Shown in pieces: positions 1 to 7,082 of a stretch of 37,868 nt of DNA. Under the pieces are notes generated by a model that was not told the origin of the DNA, did no database searches, and saw nothing but the letters and a program-made list of their open reading frames with translations. The stretch covers positions 1-37,868 of the forward strand of contig DXHV01000072.1 of the NCBI GenBank assembly GCA_019113165.1, in the 5' to 3' direction. The DNA comes from Candidatus Desulfovibrio intestinipullorum. Its GTDB lineage: Bacteria > Desulfobacterota > Desulfovibrionia > Desulfovibrionales > Desulfovibrionaceae. Within the stretch, counting starts at the first letter, position 1; every line of letters begins with the position of its first letter. Both the position numbers and the translations under genes were made by a program.

Positions 1-114
1 TTGCTCCACCTCAAGCCCACAGAAAGTACAAGGATCCGAGATGGTGACAGCTGCTGGCCGAAAGGTTCTGCAGAAAGCCATTTTCTCGTTCTGGGAGAGA
101 ATCCCCCGTCGTAA
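1..114 (+). pseudogene. Possible 3' tail of a TnpB-like gene (partial, runs off left edge)
   Basis: An open frame enters from the left edge and stops at TAA 112-114, inside the hairpin described at 100-133. In IS200/IS605-type elements the tnpB gene often ends within or just before such a right-end hairpin, and the peptide here ends GENPPS, a plausible tail for such a protein. No zinc-finger cysteines or RuvC residues lie inside the window, so the assignment rests on position alone. It could equally be noncoding element DNA. Confidence 0.3.
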
Positions 115-751
115 GACGGGGGAGCTTCAAGAGCCACTCGTACTGCCCCAGGGAGGCAAGGTAGGGGACCTTCTCGAAAAACTCGATGAAGGCGGCAGGA
201 AAGCCCAGCTCGCAGGCGGCCTCCAGGGCGGTCAGGCCAAGGGCCCGGCCCCGGATGTCCCTTTCCGATCCGTCCAGATGAGCCAGGGTTGGCTCGCCGG
301 TGGTGAAGCGCATCATGTTCGTGCCCTTGCGGCTGGCTTCCCTGTAGTGCTCATAGCGCGCCTGACGGGCCGCAAAGACGGGGCTCTCCTCAAAGGCCTT
401 GTCCATGCGGCGGACGTCCGGCGTGTCGGCCTTTGAGGCCTGGCAGCGCTCCATGCCGTAGAGGCAGAGGGCGGCAGCAGAGCCTTTTTTGAGGCCATCG
501 CACAGCCTGGCGGCAAAGCCCTCCCGGTTTGTCTCCCTGAGCATGGCCAGGTCCAGGTAGTCCTGGCTTTCGGGACTTTTGCCGTGCTCCCTTTCCCAGT
601 CGCGCACTGTCGTCAGCGTATCGGGCAGGCCATCGTAGATCGGGGGGCAGGCCTCGTTCCTGCCGGCAGCGGCCTTCTTCCTGCGACGTTCCTTGCGTTT
701 GAGGGCTGCCTTTGCCTTGCGGGCGGCGTTCCTGTTCGAGTTCTTTTTCAT
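11..751 (-). pseudogene. Truncated copy (copy 1) of the tandem paralogous family
   Basis: The frame starts at ATG 749-751 behind AGGAG and has the family's N-terminal layout: a lysine/arginine-rich tail (starts MKKNSNRNAARKAKAALKRK), a conserved LPDTLTTVRDWEREHG segment, the block CDGLKKGSAAALCLYGMERC, and GLTALEAACELGFPAAFIEFF. Similarity to the 787-848 aa relatives stops after about residue 205. The last roughly 40 codons are read through the IS200/IS605-type right end. About three quarters of the protein, including the Sel1-like region and cysteine motif, is therefore missing. It lies 74 bp downstream of the next copy and was probably co-transcribed with it. The product, if made, is a 246-aa chimera. 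Confidence 0.75.
100..133 (+). mobile_element. IS200/IS605-type right-end hairpin
   Basis: The stem CCCCCGTC / GACGGGGG has a GTAA loop and is followed by AGCTTCAAG. This is the usual form of the subterminal hairpin at the right end of IS200/IS605 elements. It interrupts the reading frame of the minus-strand paralog at 11-751 just where that protein loses similarity to its full-length relatives. The element body would lie to the left of the window. The family is inferred from the hairpin form only. Confidence 0.5.
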
Positions 752-825
752 GAAATGGAGCTCCTGTATCGGAAGGGCATTGAGTTGCCTTGAACTGCAC
801 TGGGTTGCGTGGGCGTGGGCAGACG

Positions 826-3372
826 TCAGACAAGCACGCAGTTGGTGAGGCAGACGAGGTTTTTGAGAGGTGCTGTCAGGTTCAGGGCCCTGACATCCTG
901 CAAGGCCAGGGTGACGGCCTTTTTATCCAGGCTTTTGAGGATCGTCTGCGCCTTTGGTTCGCCAAAGAAGGCGGCCCGATCCAGACAGAAGACCGCGACA
1001 AGGAAGCAGTCATCCTCTGTCGCCGGCAGGGCCGCGCTCTCTGCCTCCGTCGTTCTTTCGCTCTCGCGGAGCCTGTCCAGACAGATGGACGCGGCATGCT
1101 GGAGCACCCAGGGATCCTTTGCGGCGCTCGCCCTGTCTTCTTCGTTCAGGCGCAAAAGTTCCTGGCCCGCATGGAGGAAGGTGCCGGCATCGGCCATGAT
1201 CTGGGCCAGAGCCAGGGCGGCAAAGAGCCTGCGACCGGCCTCTCCTGTTCTCCTGGTCAGATCCTCGTCCTGCCGGGCCTTCTCTTCGCCTTCCGGATCC
1301 TGCTCAAGGGCGATGCCCTCCTTCATGCGCTCTTCCAGGAGGAAGAGCGCATGGCAGGCCTGACACAGGCAGTCTGCGTCCTGGCGGCCGCACCATTCCA
1401 GAAGCTCCCGCAGGGTGAACGAGCCCGAGCGGCCGGGAAGCGGCAGTGTCGCCTCCGGATCCTTATGCCCGTGCAGCAGGCCGTACACGGCCAGGGCCCT
1501 GGGGGCCAGGTGCCTGCAGCCTTCCTCGACCCAGTCCTCGTCGTCCAGGGCCTCGCACACCCCGGGCGTACAGCCCCGGAGGCCGCGACCGGTGATGTCG
1601 GCAAGCAGATCCAGGGCCGGCACAAAGTGCTGGGCCGCAGCCATGGACAGGGACCTCAGGGCCATGTGGAGACTCGGTTCGCCCTCATAGCCGTGCAGGT
1701 ACAAAAGGCCTTCCAGGAAGGGGCTCTGGCCCCCGATCGGAGGCAGGTACGTTGCCATGGCCCTGAACCAGTCGTCCTGCCCGTTTGTGTCCTTCGTGCA
1801 GACAAGGCCCTGCCAGAGGTAGTCCGCAAGGAGCCTCGGGCAGAGCGAGCTCAGGGCAAGACTCCTGTGCAGCCTTTCGTCATCCGGTTCCTCCAGGCTG
1901 TCCTCCTGACGCGCACGGGAGTCCTGGAAGAGATCGGCAAGAAACGACTCCCGGGAAGCAGCGCTGTCAGCCTGTCCGCCGAAGGCCCCTTTCAGGGCAG
2001 ATAGCGTCTCCGTGCCGTTCAGGTCTGCATGGGGCAGGGCTGCCAGAAGTCTTGCGGCAACGGGTTCCAGGTTGTCCTTCTCAAGGCGCCTGAGTTCCTG
2101 GAGGGCCTGCCGTTTGTTGCCATGCATGAGCTTGTGCAGGGCAAGAAGGCAGCGCAGGAGGGGCAGGCCGTCAGGAGAAGCGATCGGTGAAGCGGGCTTT
2201 TGGGAAGAGGCCGCCTGGGAGTCGGCAGCGTTCACAAGCTGTTGTGCCTCGGCAAGGGCCTGTTCGGGCGCAGCCTTTGCAAAGTAGCCAAAGTACCGGC
2301 TCCAGAGCAGGAAGGCGCCTGCTGCCGAGGAAGGCTCCCGTTCGGCACAATCAGTCAGAAGCCCCAGGGCCTCGCCTGTCAGGGGGAGATTGAGAAAGCC
2401 AGGGCGCTGCATGAGGATGAGCAGAAGTTCGTGCAGGGCCAGCCAGTTCCCCTGGCCGGCAATCGTTAGAAGCCTTGTCAAAATCGCCTCTTCCTCTTCG
2501 GCAGAGAGGGGGAGGAAGCGTCCTTTGCGCAGCTCAAAGCCGAGCAGCAGCGTGCAGGCCTCGATGTCCAGGTTCGACCCCCTGAGCAGCCAGAAGAGCT
2601 GTTCGCTTGTGAGGGTCTTTTTGTCCTCGCGCAGCTTCATGACGGCCTGGAAAGAGGTCCAGTTCCAGGCATAGGCCGCAAAGGCCGCCGGAAAGTCCAG
2701 CTGGCAGGCGAGCTTCAGGGCGGTCAGGCCAAGGCTTCTGGCCTGAATGGTCTGGTTGCGGGAGCGGGTGCTGTCCGGATCGGAAGCGCCGGACATGGAC
2801 TGCAGGCGCATCTCGTCTCTGCGCAGGACAAAGCTGCAGGTCTCGACCTCGGTCCCGCACCTGTGCTCCGCAAAGGCCGGACTCTTTTGAAAGGCCTCGT
2901 CCATGGCACGCACTCCGGGTGTCATGGCTGCAGGCGAAGAGCAGCGCGTCATGCCATAGTGGCAGATCGCCGCGGCAGAGCCGCGGGCAAGGCCCGCGCA
3001 CACCCCCTGGGCAAAGGCCTCGGGATCTTGGTCCCTCAGGGTCGCAAGCGTAAGGTAGGCCTGGCCTTCGGAGCTCTCCCCGTGCGCTTCTTCCCAGAGG
3101 CGCACGGTCAGATCGGCATCGGGAATGCCTGTGTGCAGGGGCGCCCGGTGCTCGTCTTCGCCAAGCTGCGGCAGGCCCTCATAGGGCGAGATTTCCGCCT
3201 GGGCAAGGGTCCAGTCGGCATTGGGCTGTCCCTTCCTGAAGGCTGTTTCGAGCTCTGCTTCGTCGTTTGCGAATGGGTTTCGCCTGACGAAGGCTTCCCT
3301 TTTCTTCAGACGGGCCTTTCTCCTGCGTGCGGCCGCCTGGGCGGTGTTCATTCTGGTCGATTTCTTTGCCAT
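826..3372 (-). CDS. Large basic-tailed helical-repeat protein, paralog copy 2 (848 aa)
   Basis: I do not recognise the family. The start is set at ATG 3370-3372 (MAKKSTRMN) behind GGAG. A longer in-frame start exists only inside the neighbouring insertion sequence and was rejected. The N-terminus is a very basic tail (ARRRKARLKKREAFVRRN). Next come a conserved block with CAGLARGSAAAICHYGM, a helical middle, a Sel1-like stretch near residues 550-600 (YLHGYEG, then ALDLLADITGRG), and near residue 660 the motif CGRQDADCLCQAC (C-x6-C-x-C-x2-C), which could bind a metal. The C-terminus ends with the family signature NLTAPLKNLVCLTNCVLV. No signal peptide or membrane segment is visible, so it is probably cytoplasmic or delivered by a non-Sec route. 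It is one of three intact copies. An IS1-family element sits 48 bp upstream and separates it from copy 3, which may affect expression. Confidence 0.8.
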   Translation of the reverse strand: MAKKSTRMNTAQAAARRRKARLKKREAFVRRNPFANDEAELETAFRKGQPNADWTLAQAEISPYEGLPQLGEDEHRAPLHTGIPDADLTVRLWEEAHGESSEGQAYLTLATLRDQDPEAFAQGVCAGLARGSAAAICHYGMTRCSSPAAMTPGVRAMDEAFQKSPAFAEHRCGTEVETCSFVLRRDEMRLQSMSGASDPDSTRSRNQTIQARSLGLTALKLACQLDFPAAFAAYAWNWTSFQAVMKLREDKKTLTSEQLFWLLRGSNLDIEACTLLLGFELRKGRFLPLSAEEEEAILTRLLTIAGQGNWLALHELLLILMQRPGFLNLPLTGEALGLLTDCAEREPSSAAGAFLLWSRYFGYFAKAAPEQALAEAQQLVNAADSQAASSQKPASPIASPDGLPLLRCLLALHKLMHGNKRQALQELRRLEKDNLEPVAARLLAALPHADLNGTETLSALKGAFGGQADSAASRESFLADLFQDSRARQEDSLEEPDDERLHRSLALSSLCPRLLADYLWQGLVCTKDTNGQDDWFRAMATYLPPIGGQSPFLEGLLYLHGYEGEPSLHMALRSLSMAAAQHFVPALDLLADITGRGLRGCTPGVCEALDDEDWVEEGCRHLAPRALAVYGLLHGHKDPEATLPLPGRSGSFTLRELLEWCGRQDADCLCQACHALFLLEERMKEGIALEQDPEGEEKARQDEDLTRRTGEAGRRLFAALALAQIMADAGTFLHAGQELLRLNEEDRASAAKDPWVLQHAASICLDRLRESERTTEAESAALPATEDDCFLVAVFCLDRAAFFGEPKAQTILKSLDKKAVTLALQDVRALNLTAPLKNLVCLTNCVLV

Positions 3373-3420
3373 GACGAGGACTCCATGTATCGTCTGTGCA
3401 AGGATTTTGCAAAAAAAGTG

Positions 3421-3452
3421 GAGAGTGGAACATTTCGGGGGATAGCCTCCCC
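3421..3452 (+). repeat. Left inverted repeat of the IS1-family element
   Basis: It matches the reverse complement of 4345-4376 at 30 of 32 positions. The target duplication AAAAAGTG lies immediately outside at 3413-3420. Confidence 0.92.
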
Positions 3453-3544
3453 CCAACGGCCAGGGAAAGAGGGTAGTACGAGTAGAGGAGATAGGGTATT
3501 GTCAGGTATCCCCTCACTATCAATTACTCAGGAAGAAAACCATA

Positions 3545-4345
3545 ATGACTACTAATACAAGCTCACAAATTTGCTGTAAGTACTGTTCTTCTACATTAGT
3601 AGTAAAGGATGGATTTCGTACTAACAAAATCGGAGGGAGAACACAGCGTTATAAGTGTAGAAAATGCAATAAAGGTTTTGTAGAAGGAGATAGGAGATAT
3701 GCTCAAAGAAAAGATCAACGTCTGTGTGTTCTCTTCCAAGAATATACCGACGGGAAATCAATCCGTGGAGTTGCAAGGAGCGTTAATCTTTCTCATACAA
3801 CAGTTGCAAGATGGTTGAAAGCCATTGACAAAGAACTTCCAGAGGTAAAAGAAGCCTATGAAATGTCTAAAGAAGACGATGAACCTCCCCAAAAAAGATA
3901 TTTAGTATATGATGAAATGTGGCATTTCTTAGAAAGAAAAGAAAATAAATTATTGATTATAAAACTATATGATAGTATAAATAATAAGCTTGTAGATTTT
4001 ATATTAGGGAATAGAGACGAGAAAACTTTTTTAACTATTTATAAAAGAAATAAAAATAGAGCAAATTCAACATACTATATTGATAACTGGACAACTTTTG
4101 AAACTGTACTTAAAGCCAACAATGAGAGATATGTTATAGGGAAAGAAAATACATATCCTATTGAGCAGCATAATAGCAATACAAGACACTATCTCGGTCG
4201 ATTCATCCGTCGAACCAAGAATGTTTCTCGCAGCGAGCAAATGGTTGCAATTTCTATTAAATTAATGACTTTACGCCACGAGCACCCTCACCTCGTGGCT
4301 CAATACCTTACGCCTATTTTCCCCCGTGTCGGGATCGCCGCCTAG
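3545..4345 (+). CDS. IS1-family transposase (single ORF)
   Basis: This 266-aa protein catalyses transposition of the surrounding element. The N-terminus has a zinc-ribbon, CKYC near residues 10-13 and CRKC near 38-41, as in InsA of IS1, followed by a helix-turn-helix (GVARSVNLSHTTVARWLKAI). The C-terminal half is the IS1-type DDE-like catalytic domain: YDEMWHFL, then YYIDNWTTFE, then the conserved IEQHNSNTRHYLGRFIRRT, which resembles IERHNLNLRQHLARL of InsB. In classical IS1 these domains are joined by a -1 frameshift. Here they are one uninterrupted frame, as in several other members of the family. Start ATG follows CAGGAAG. The TAG stop overlaps the first base of the right inverted repeat. 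Codon use is AT-rich, unlike all neighbours. Confidence 0.93.
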   Translation: MTTNTSSQICCKYCSSTLVVKDGFRTNKIGGRTQRYKCRKCNKGFVEGDRRYAQRKDQRLCVLFQEYTDGKSIRGVARSVNLSHTTVARWLKAIDKELPEVKEAYEMSKEDDEPPQKRYLVYDEMWHFLERKENKLLIIKLYDSINNKLVDFILGNRDEKTFLTIYKRNKNRANSTYYIDNWTTFETVLKANNERYVIGKENTYPIEQHNSNTRHYLGRFIRRTKNVSRSEQMVAISIKLMTLRHEHPHLVAQYLTPIFPRVGIAA

Positions 4346-4376
4346 GGGAGGCTATCCGCCGACATGTTCCACTCTC
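4345..4376 (-). repeat. Right inverted repeat of the IS1-family element
   Basis: It is the reverse complement of 3421-3452 with two mismatches. The second copy of the AAAAAGTG target duplication follows at 4377-4384. Confidence 0.92.
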
Positions 4377-4493
4377 AAAAAGTGCAGCTGGTTGCCCCAG
4401 CATGTGCCGGTTGCCGGAACGAGCCTTCCTGCACGGTGCGGCCAGGGGAGGCATTCCAGGGAAGGTATTTGGGAGAGGCGTTTCGGGGCGGCA

Positions 4494-4517
4494 TCCGGCT
4501 GGCGGCTGGCGGCTGGG
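4494..4517. repeat. Short 7-bp tandem repeat in the copy 3 / copy 2 spacer
   Basis: About three head-to-tail copies of GGCGGCT or close variants lie just downstream of the stop of copy 3. A similar 7-bp array (ATGGCGG) occupies the spacer after copy 4. Confidence 0.6.
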
Positions 4518-4528
4518 ACGAGCCGGTT

Positions 4529-6892
4529 TCAGGGGAGCAGATTGTCCGTGAGGCAGAAGAAGCTGCGCAGGGGCATGGCCAGGTTCAATTCGGCCACAAG
4601 CTGCGCATGCCGGTCTTTGTCTTCCTGGCAGAAGGAGGCAAGCAGCTCGTCGGCCGCCGGTTCGCCAAAGAAGCGGGCCCGCTCAAGACAGAAGAAGATG
4701 AGCAGGGGCATGGCCGTCTCTTCCAGCTCCAGCGCGTCGGGATCCCTGCCCCCGGGCAGCGTCTTGCGCCTTGGCGTGTGCACAAGCACATCCAGGCAGA
4801 CCCCGGTTGCCCGGGCAAGAGCCCACTGCATGTCTGCAGAGAAGCAGGGCCATTCCGCCAGCATGTCCCTGCCCGCAAGGCTGTGCAGTTCGCGACCAAG
4901 GTAGAGCAGGGTTCCGGCGTCGGCCGTGGCCAGGGCCAGGCACAGGGCGCAGGAAAGCTCGATGCCTGCCCGTTCGGCCTGCCGCTCCTGCTTGTGAAAG
5001 TCGCCCAGATCATCCAGGTCGTCCAGGTCGTCATAGTCCTCATAGTCCGACAAGGGCACGTGGATGCCTGTTCCGGCACAGGCCTCCTCAAGCAGGATAT
5101 CCCATTCCCTGTCCCGGGGCGCCACAGCCCTGTCCGCATGCCACTCCTCCCGGTCGATCCTGTCCAGATGGGAGATGGCCTGGCAGGCCAGACACAGGCA
5201 GTCCTCGTCCTGGCGGCCGCACCACGAGAAAAGATGATCCAGCGTGTACGTGCCAGAGCGCAGGGGCAGTTTCAGCAAGGCATTCCGGCGCCTCTGCCTG
5301 CCGCTGAGCAGGCCGTGCACGGCCAGGGCCCTGGGGACAAGGTGCCGGCAGCCCGCTTCAACCCAGTCTGTGCCCTGGTACGGGCCAGGCGTGCAGCCGC
5401 AGAGGCCGCGGCCGGTGATGTCGGCAAGGAGCCCCAGGGCCGGCAGAAAGTGGTTTTTCGCGGCCTGGGCAAGGAGGTCCAGGGCGCGCCCGACGTCCTT
5501 CTGGCGCCCCCCAAAGCCGTGCAGGGTCATGAGTCCCTCAAGGTACGACCTGCTTTGGGGAGGCAGCGTGGCGGCTGCAGCCTGCAGCCAGGCCTTCTGG
5601 CTGGACGTGCCCTCGTTGCAGACAAGGCCCTGCCAGAGATAGTCGGCAGGAAGGCCCGGATCCGTCCGCTCGAGGCAGCAAAGCTGCTCCAGCCGTTCGC
5701 TATCGGGCAGGCGCAGATTGTCCTTGCCCGAATGCGGCAGTCGCGCCAGCAGCCGGAGCGCATGCTGTTCTCCGGAACCGATCTGCTGTTCGAGTTCCCG
5801 GCAGCGCAGCAGTCTCCTGTAGCCCTCTTTCTGGCGACCGGCGTCAAACTCGGAGAGGGCCGTCAGGCAGTGCAGGAGGGCCCGGGAGGGGTCGTTGCGC
5901 AGAAAGCGGCGCACTTCGGCAAGAATCATCTGTGCGCCCATGGGGGGCACAAGCGGCTTGAAGGAGCCGAAGTACAGGCTCCAGAGCATATGGGCGACTG
6001 CCGGAGGATCCTTCCTCTCGAAATGGGTGCACAGCAGCGCAAAGACCTTGTCGGAGACGGGAAGGCGCCAGAAGGCCGGGCGCCTGAGCAGGTGCAGGAT
6101 CAGTTCGTGCAGGGCATCCCAGCTGCCCTTGCGGGCATGCGCAAGGAGCTTCTTCAGAATGGTTTCCTCTTCCCCGGCTGAGAGGGGCAGAAAGGCGCCC
6201 CGGCGCAGCTCCCGGGAAAGAGCCACCGTGCAGGCCCCGATGTCGAGCTCCATGCCCCGCAACAGCCGGCGGCATGGCTCGGAGATCGGCGTGGCGCCGT
6301 CCTCGCGCAGCTGCCAGTGCACGGCGTGGACGGGCGCCTGCTGGAAAAATTCCGCGAAGGCCGCCGGAAAGTCCCTGTCGCAGGCCGCGGCCAGGGCTGT
6401 CAGGCCAAGGGCCCTGGCCCTGGCTGCGCTCACGGCCTGGTCGGAAAGGGCTTCTTTCGTGGTGTCCGGACGCTGCGCATCCTTCAGACAGAGGTCCTTC
6501 AGACAGAGGTCTTGCTGGCAGAGGTCTTCGTACCGCCTGAAAGCATCCCTGTGTGCCTCGGGGACGCTGCTCTTTTGAAAGGCCTCGTCCAGACGGTTCA
6601 TCAGGGGCGTTGCCTCGCTGCTGGCGCAGCGCTCCATGCCGTAGTGGCAGAGGGCTGCGGCCAAGCCGCGCTCAAGCCCCTCGCACACTCTGGCCACAAA
6701 GGCCTCCTCGTCCTGTCTTTTGAGGCGGGCAAGCTCAAGAAAGGCCCGGCTCTCGCTGCCGGCCCCGTGTTCCCGTTCCCAGAGCTCCATGAGCTCGCCG
6801 GCATCGGGCAGGCCTTCACGCAGAGACTGGCGGCCAGACGTGCGAGCGGATGTTCGGGTGGACGTTCTGTCTGTCTTTTTGGTCGTGCTCAT
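4529..6892 (-). CDS. Large basic-tailed helical-repeat protein, paralog copy 3 (787 aa)
   Basis: Same unrecognised family as 826-3372. Start ATG 6890-6892 has a good AAGGAG site 7 bases upstream. The N-terminal tail is Ser/Thr/Arg-rich (STRTSARTSGRQS) rather than lysine-rich. It is followed by GLPDAGELMELWEREHG and CEGLERGLAAALCHYGMERC. A 15-bp DNA duplication gives a repeated DLCLK unit near residue 130. The Sel1-like part lies near residues 450-500 (LEGLMTLHGFGG, then LPALGLLADITGRG). The cysteine motif CGRQDEDCLCLAC is near residue 560. After it comes an acidic tandem stretch (YEDYDDLDDLDDLGD) absent from the other copies. The end is NLAMPLRSFFCLTDNLLP. The gene is 190 bp downstream of copy 4 and probably in its transcript. 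Confidence 0.8.
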   Translation of the reverse strand: MSTTKKTDRTSTRTSARTSGRQSLREGLPDAGELMELWEREHGAGSESRAFLELARLKRQDEEAFVARVCEGLERGLAAALCHYGMERCASSEATPLMNRLDEAFQKSSVPEAHRDAFRRYEDLCQQDLCLKDLCLKDAQRPDTTKEALSDQAVSAARARALGLTALAAACDRDFPAAFAEFFQQAPVHAVHWQLREDGATPISEPCRRLLRGMELDIGACTVALSRELRRGAFLPLSAGEEETILKKLLAHARKGSWDALHELILHLLRRPAFWRLPVSDKVFALLCTHFERKDPPAVAHMLWSLYFGSFKPLVPPMGAQMILAEVRRFLRNDPSRALLHCLTALSEFDAGRQKEGYRRLLRCRELEQQIGSGEQHALRLLARLPHSGKDNLRLPDSERLEQLCCLERTDPGLPADYLWQGLVCNEGTSSQKAWLQAAAATLPPQSRSYLEGLMTLHGFGGRQKDVGRALDLLAQAAKNHFLPALGLLADITGRGLCGCTPGPYQGTDWVEAGCRHLVPRALAVHGLLSGRQRRRNALLKLPLRSGTYTLDHLFSWCGRQDEDCLCLACQAISHLDRIDREEWHADRAVAPRDREWDILLEEACAGTGIHVPLSDYEDYDDLDDLDDLGDFHKQERQAERAGIELSCALCLALATADAGTLLYLGRELHSLAGRDMLAEWPCFSADMQWALARATGVCLDVLVHTPRRKTLPGGRDPDALELEETAMPLLIFFCLERARFFGEPAADELLASFCQEDKDRHAQLVAELNLAMPLRSFFCLTDNLLP

Positions 6893-6983
6893 GCGAATCT
6901 CCTTGTCTCAGGGCCTGCAGGGACCGTGCAGGACGTCTGCACGGATGCCGGTTGCCGGAAAAGGGCCCCCGGGGTTCCCCTGA

Positions 6984-7025
6984 ACGGTGGACGGTGGATG
7001 GCGGATGGCGGACGGCGGATGGTGC
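6984..7025. repeat. 7-bp tandem repeat (ATGGCGG type) between copies 4 and 3
   Basis: Five to six adjacent 7-bp units read ACGGTGG, ACGGTGG, ATGGCGG, ATGGCGG, ACGGCGG and ATGGTGC. They lie in the spacer between the stop of copy 4 and the start of copy 3. Such arrays can change length by slippage. Confidence 0.8.
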
Positions 7026-7082
7026 AGCCAGGGCGGCCCGGGGAGAACTCCCGGGGCATGCCCCGGTGGGGGACAGCCAGGC

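Larger units (their letters stand above)
3421..4376 (+). mobile_element. Complete IS1-family insertion sequence, 956 bp
   Basis: The element is bounded by 32-bp inverted repeats (3421-3452 and 4345-4376) that differ at two positions and begin GAGAGTGGAACAT. It is flanked by the 8-bp direct repeat AAAAAGTG at 3413-3420 and 4377-4384, the target duplication. It encodes one transposase. The interior is strikingly AT-rich against GC-rich surroundings, which points to recent arrival from a low-GC donor. It lies between paralog copies 3 and 2, upstream of the start of copy 2. Intact ends, target duplication and open frame indicate a potentially active copy. Confidence 0.93.

Noticed and set aside
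3373..3456. Extended start of paralog copy 2 reaching into the IS1-family element
   Set aside because: The extra 28 residues are encoded by transposon end sequence, and the internal ATG has a ribosome site and family N-terminus.
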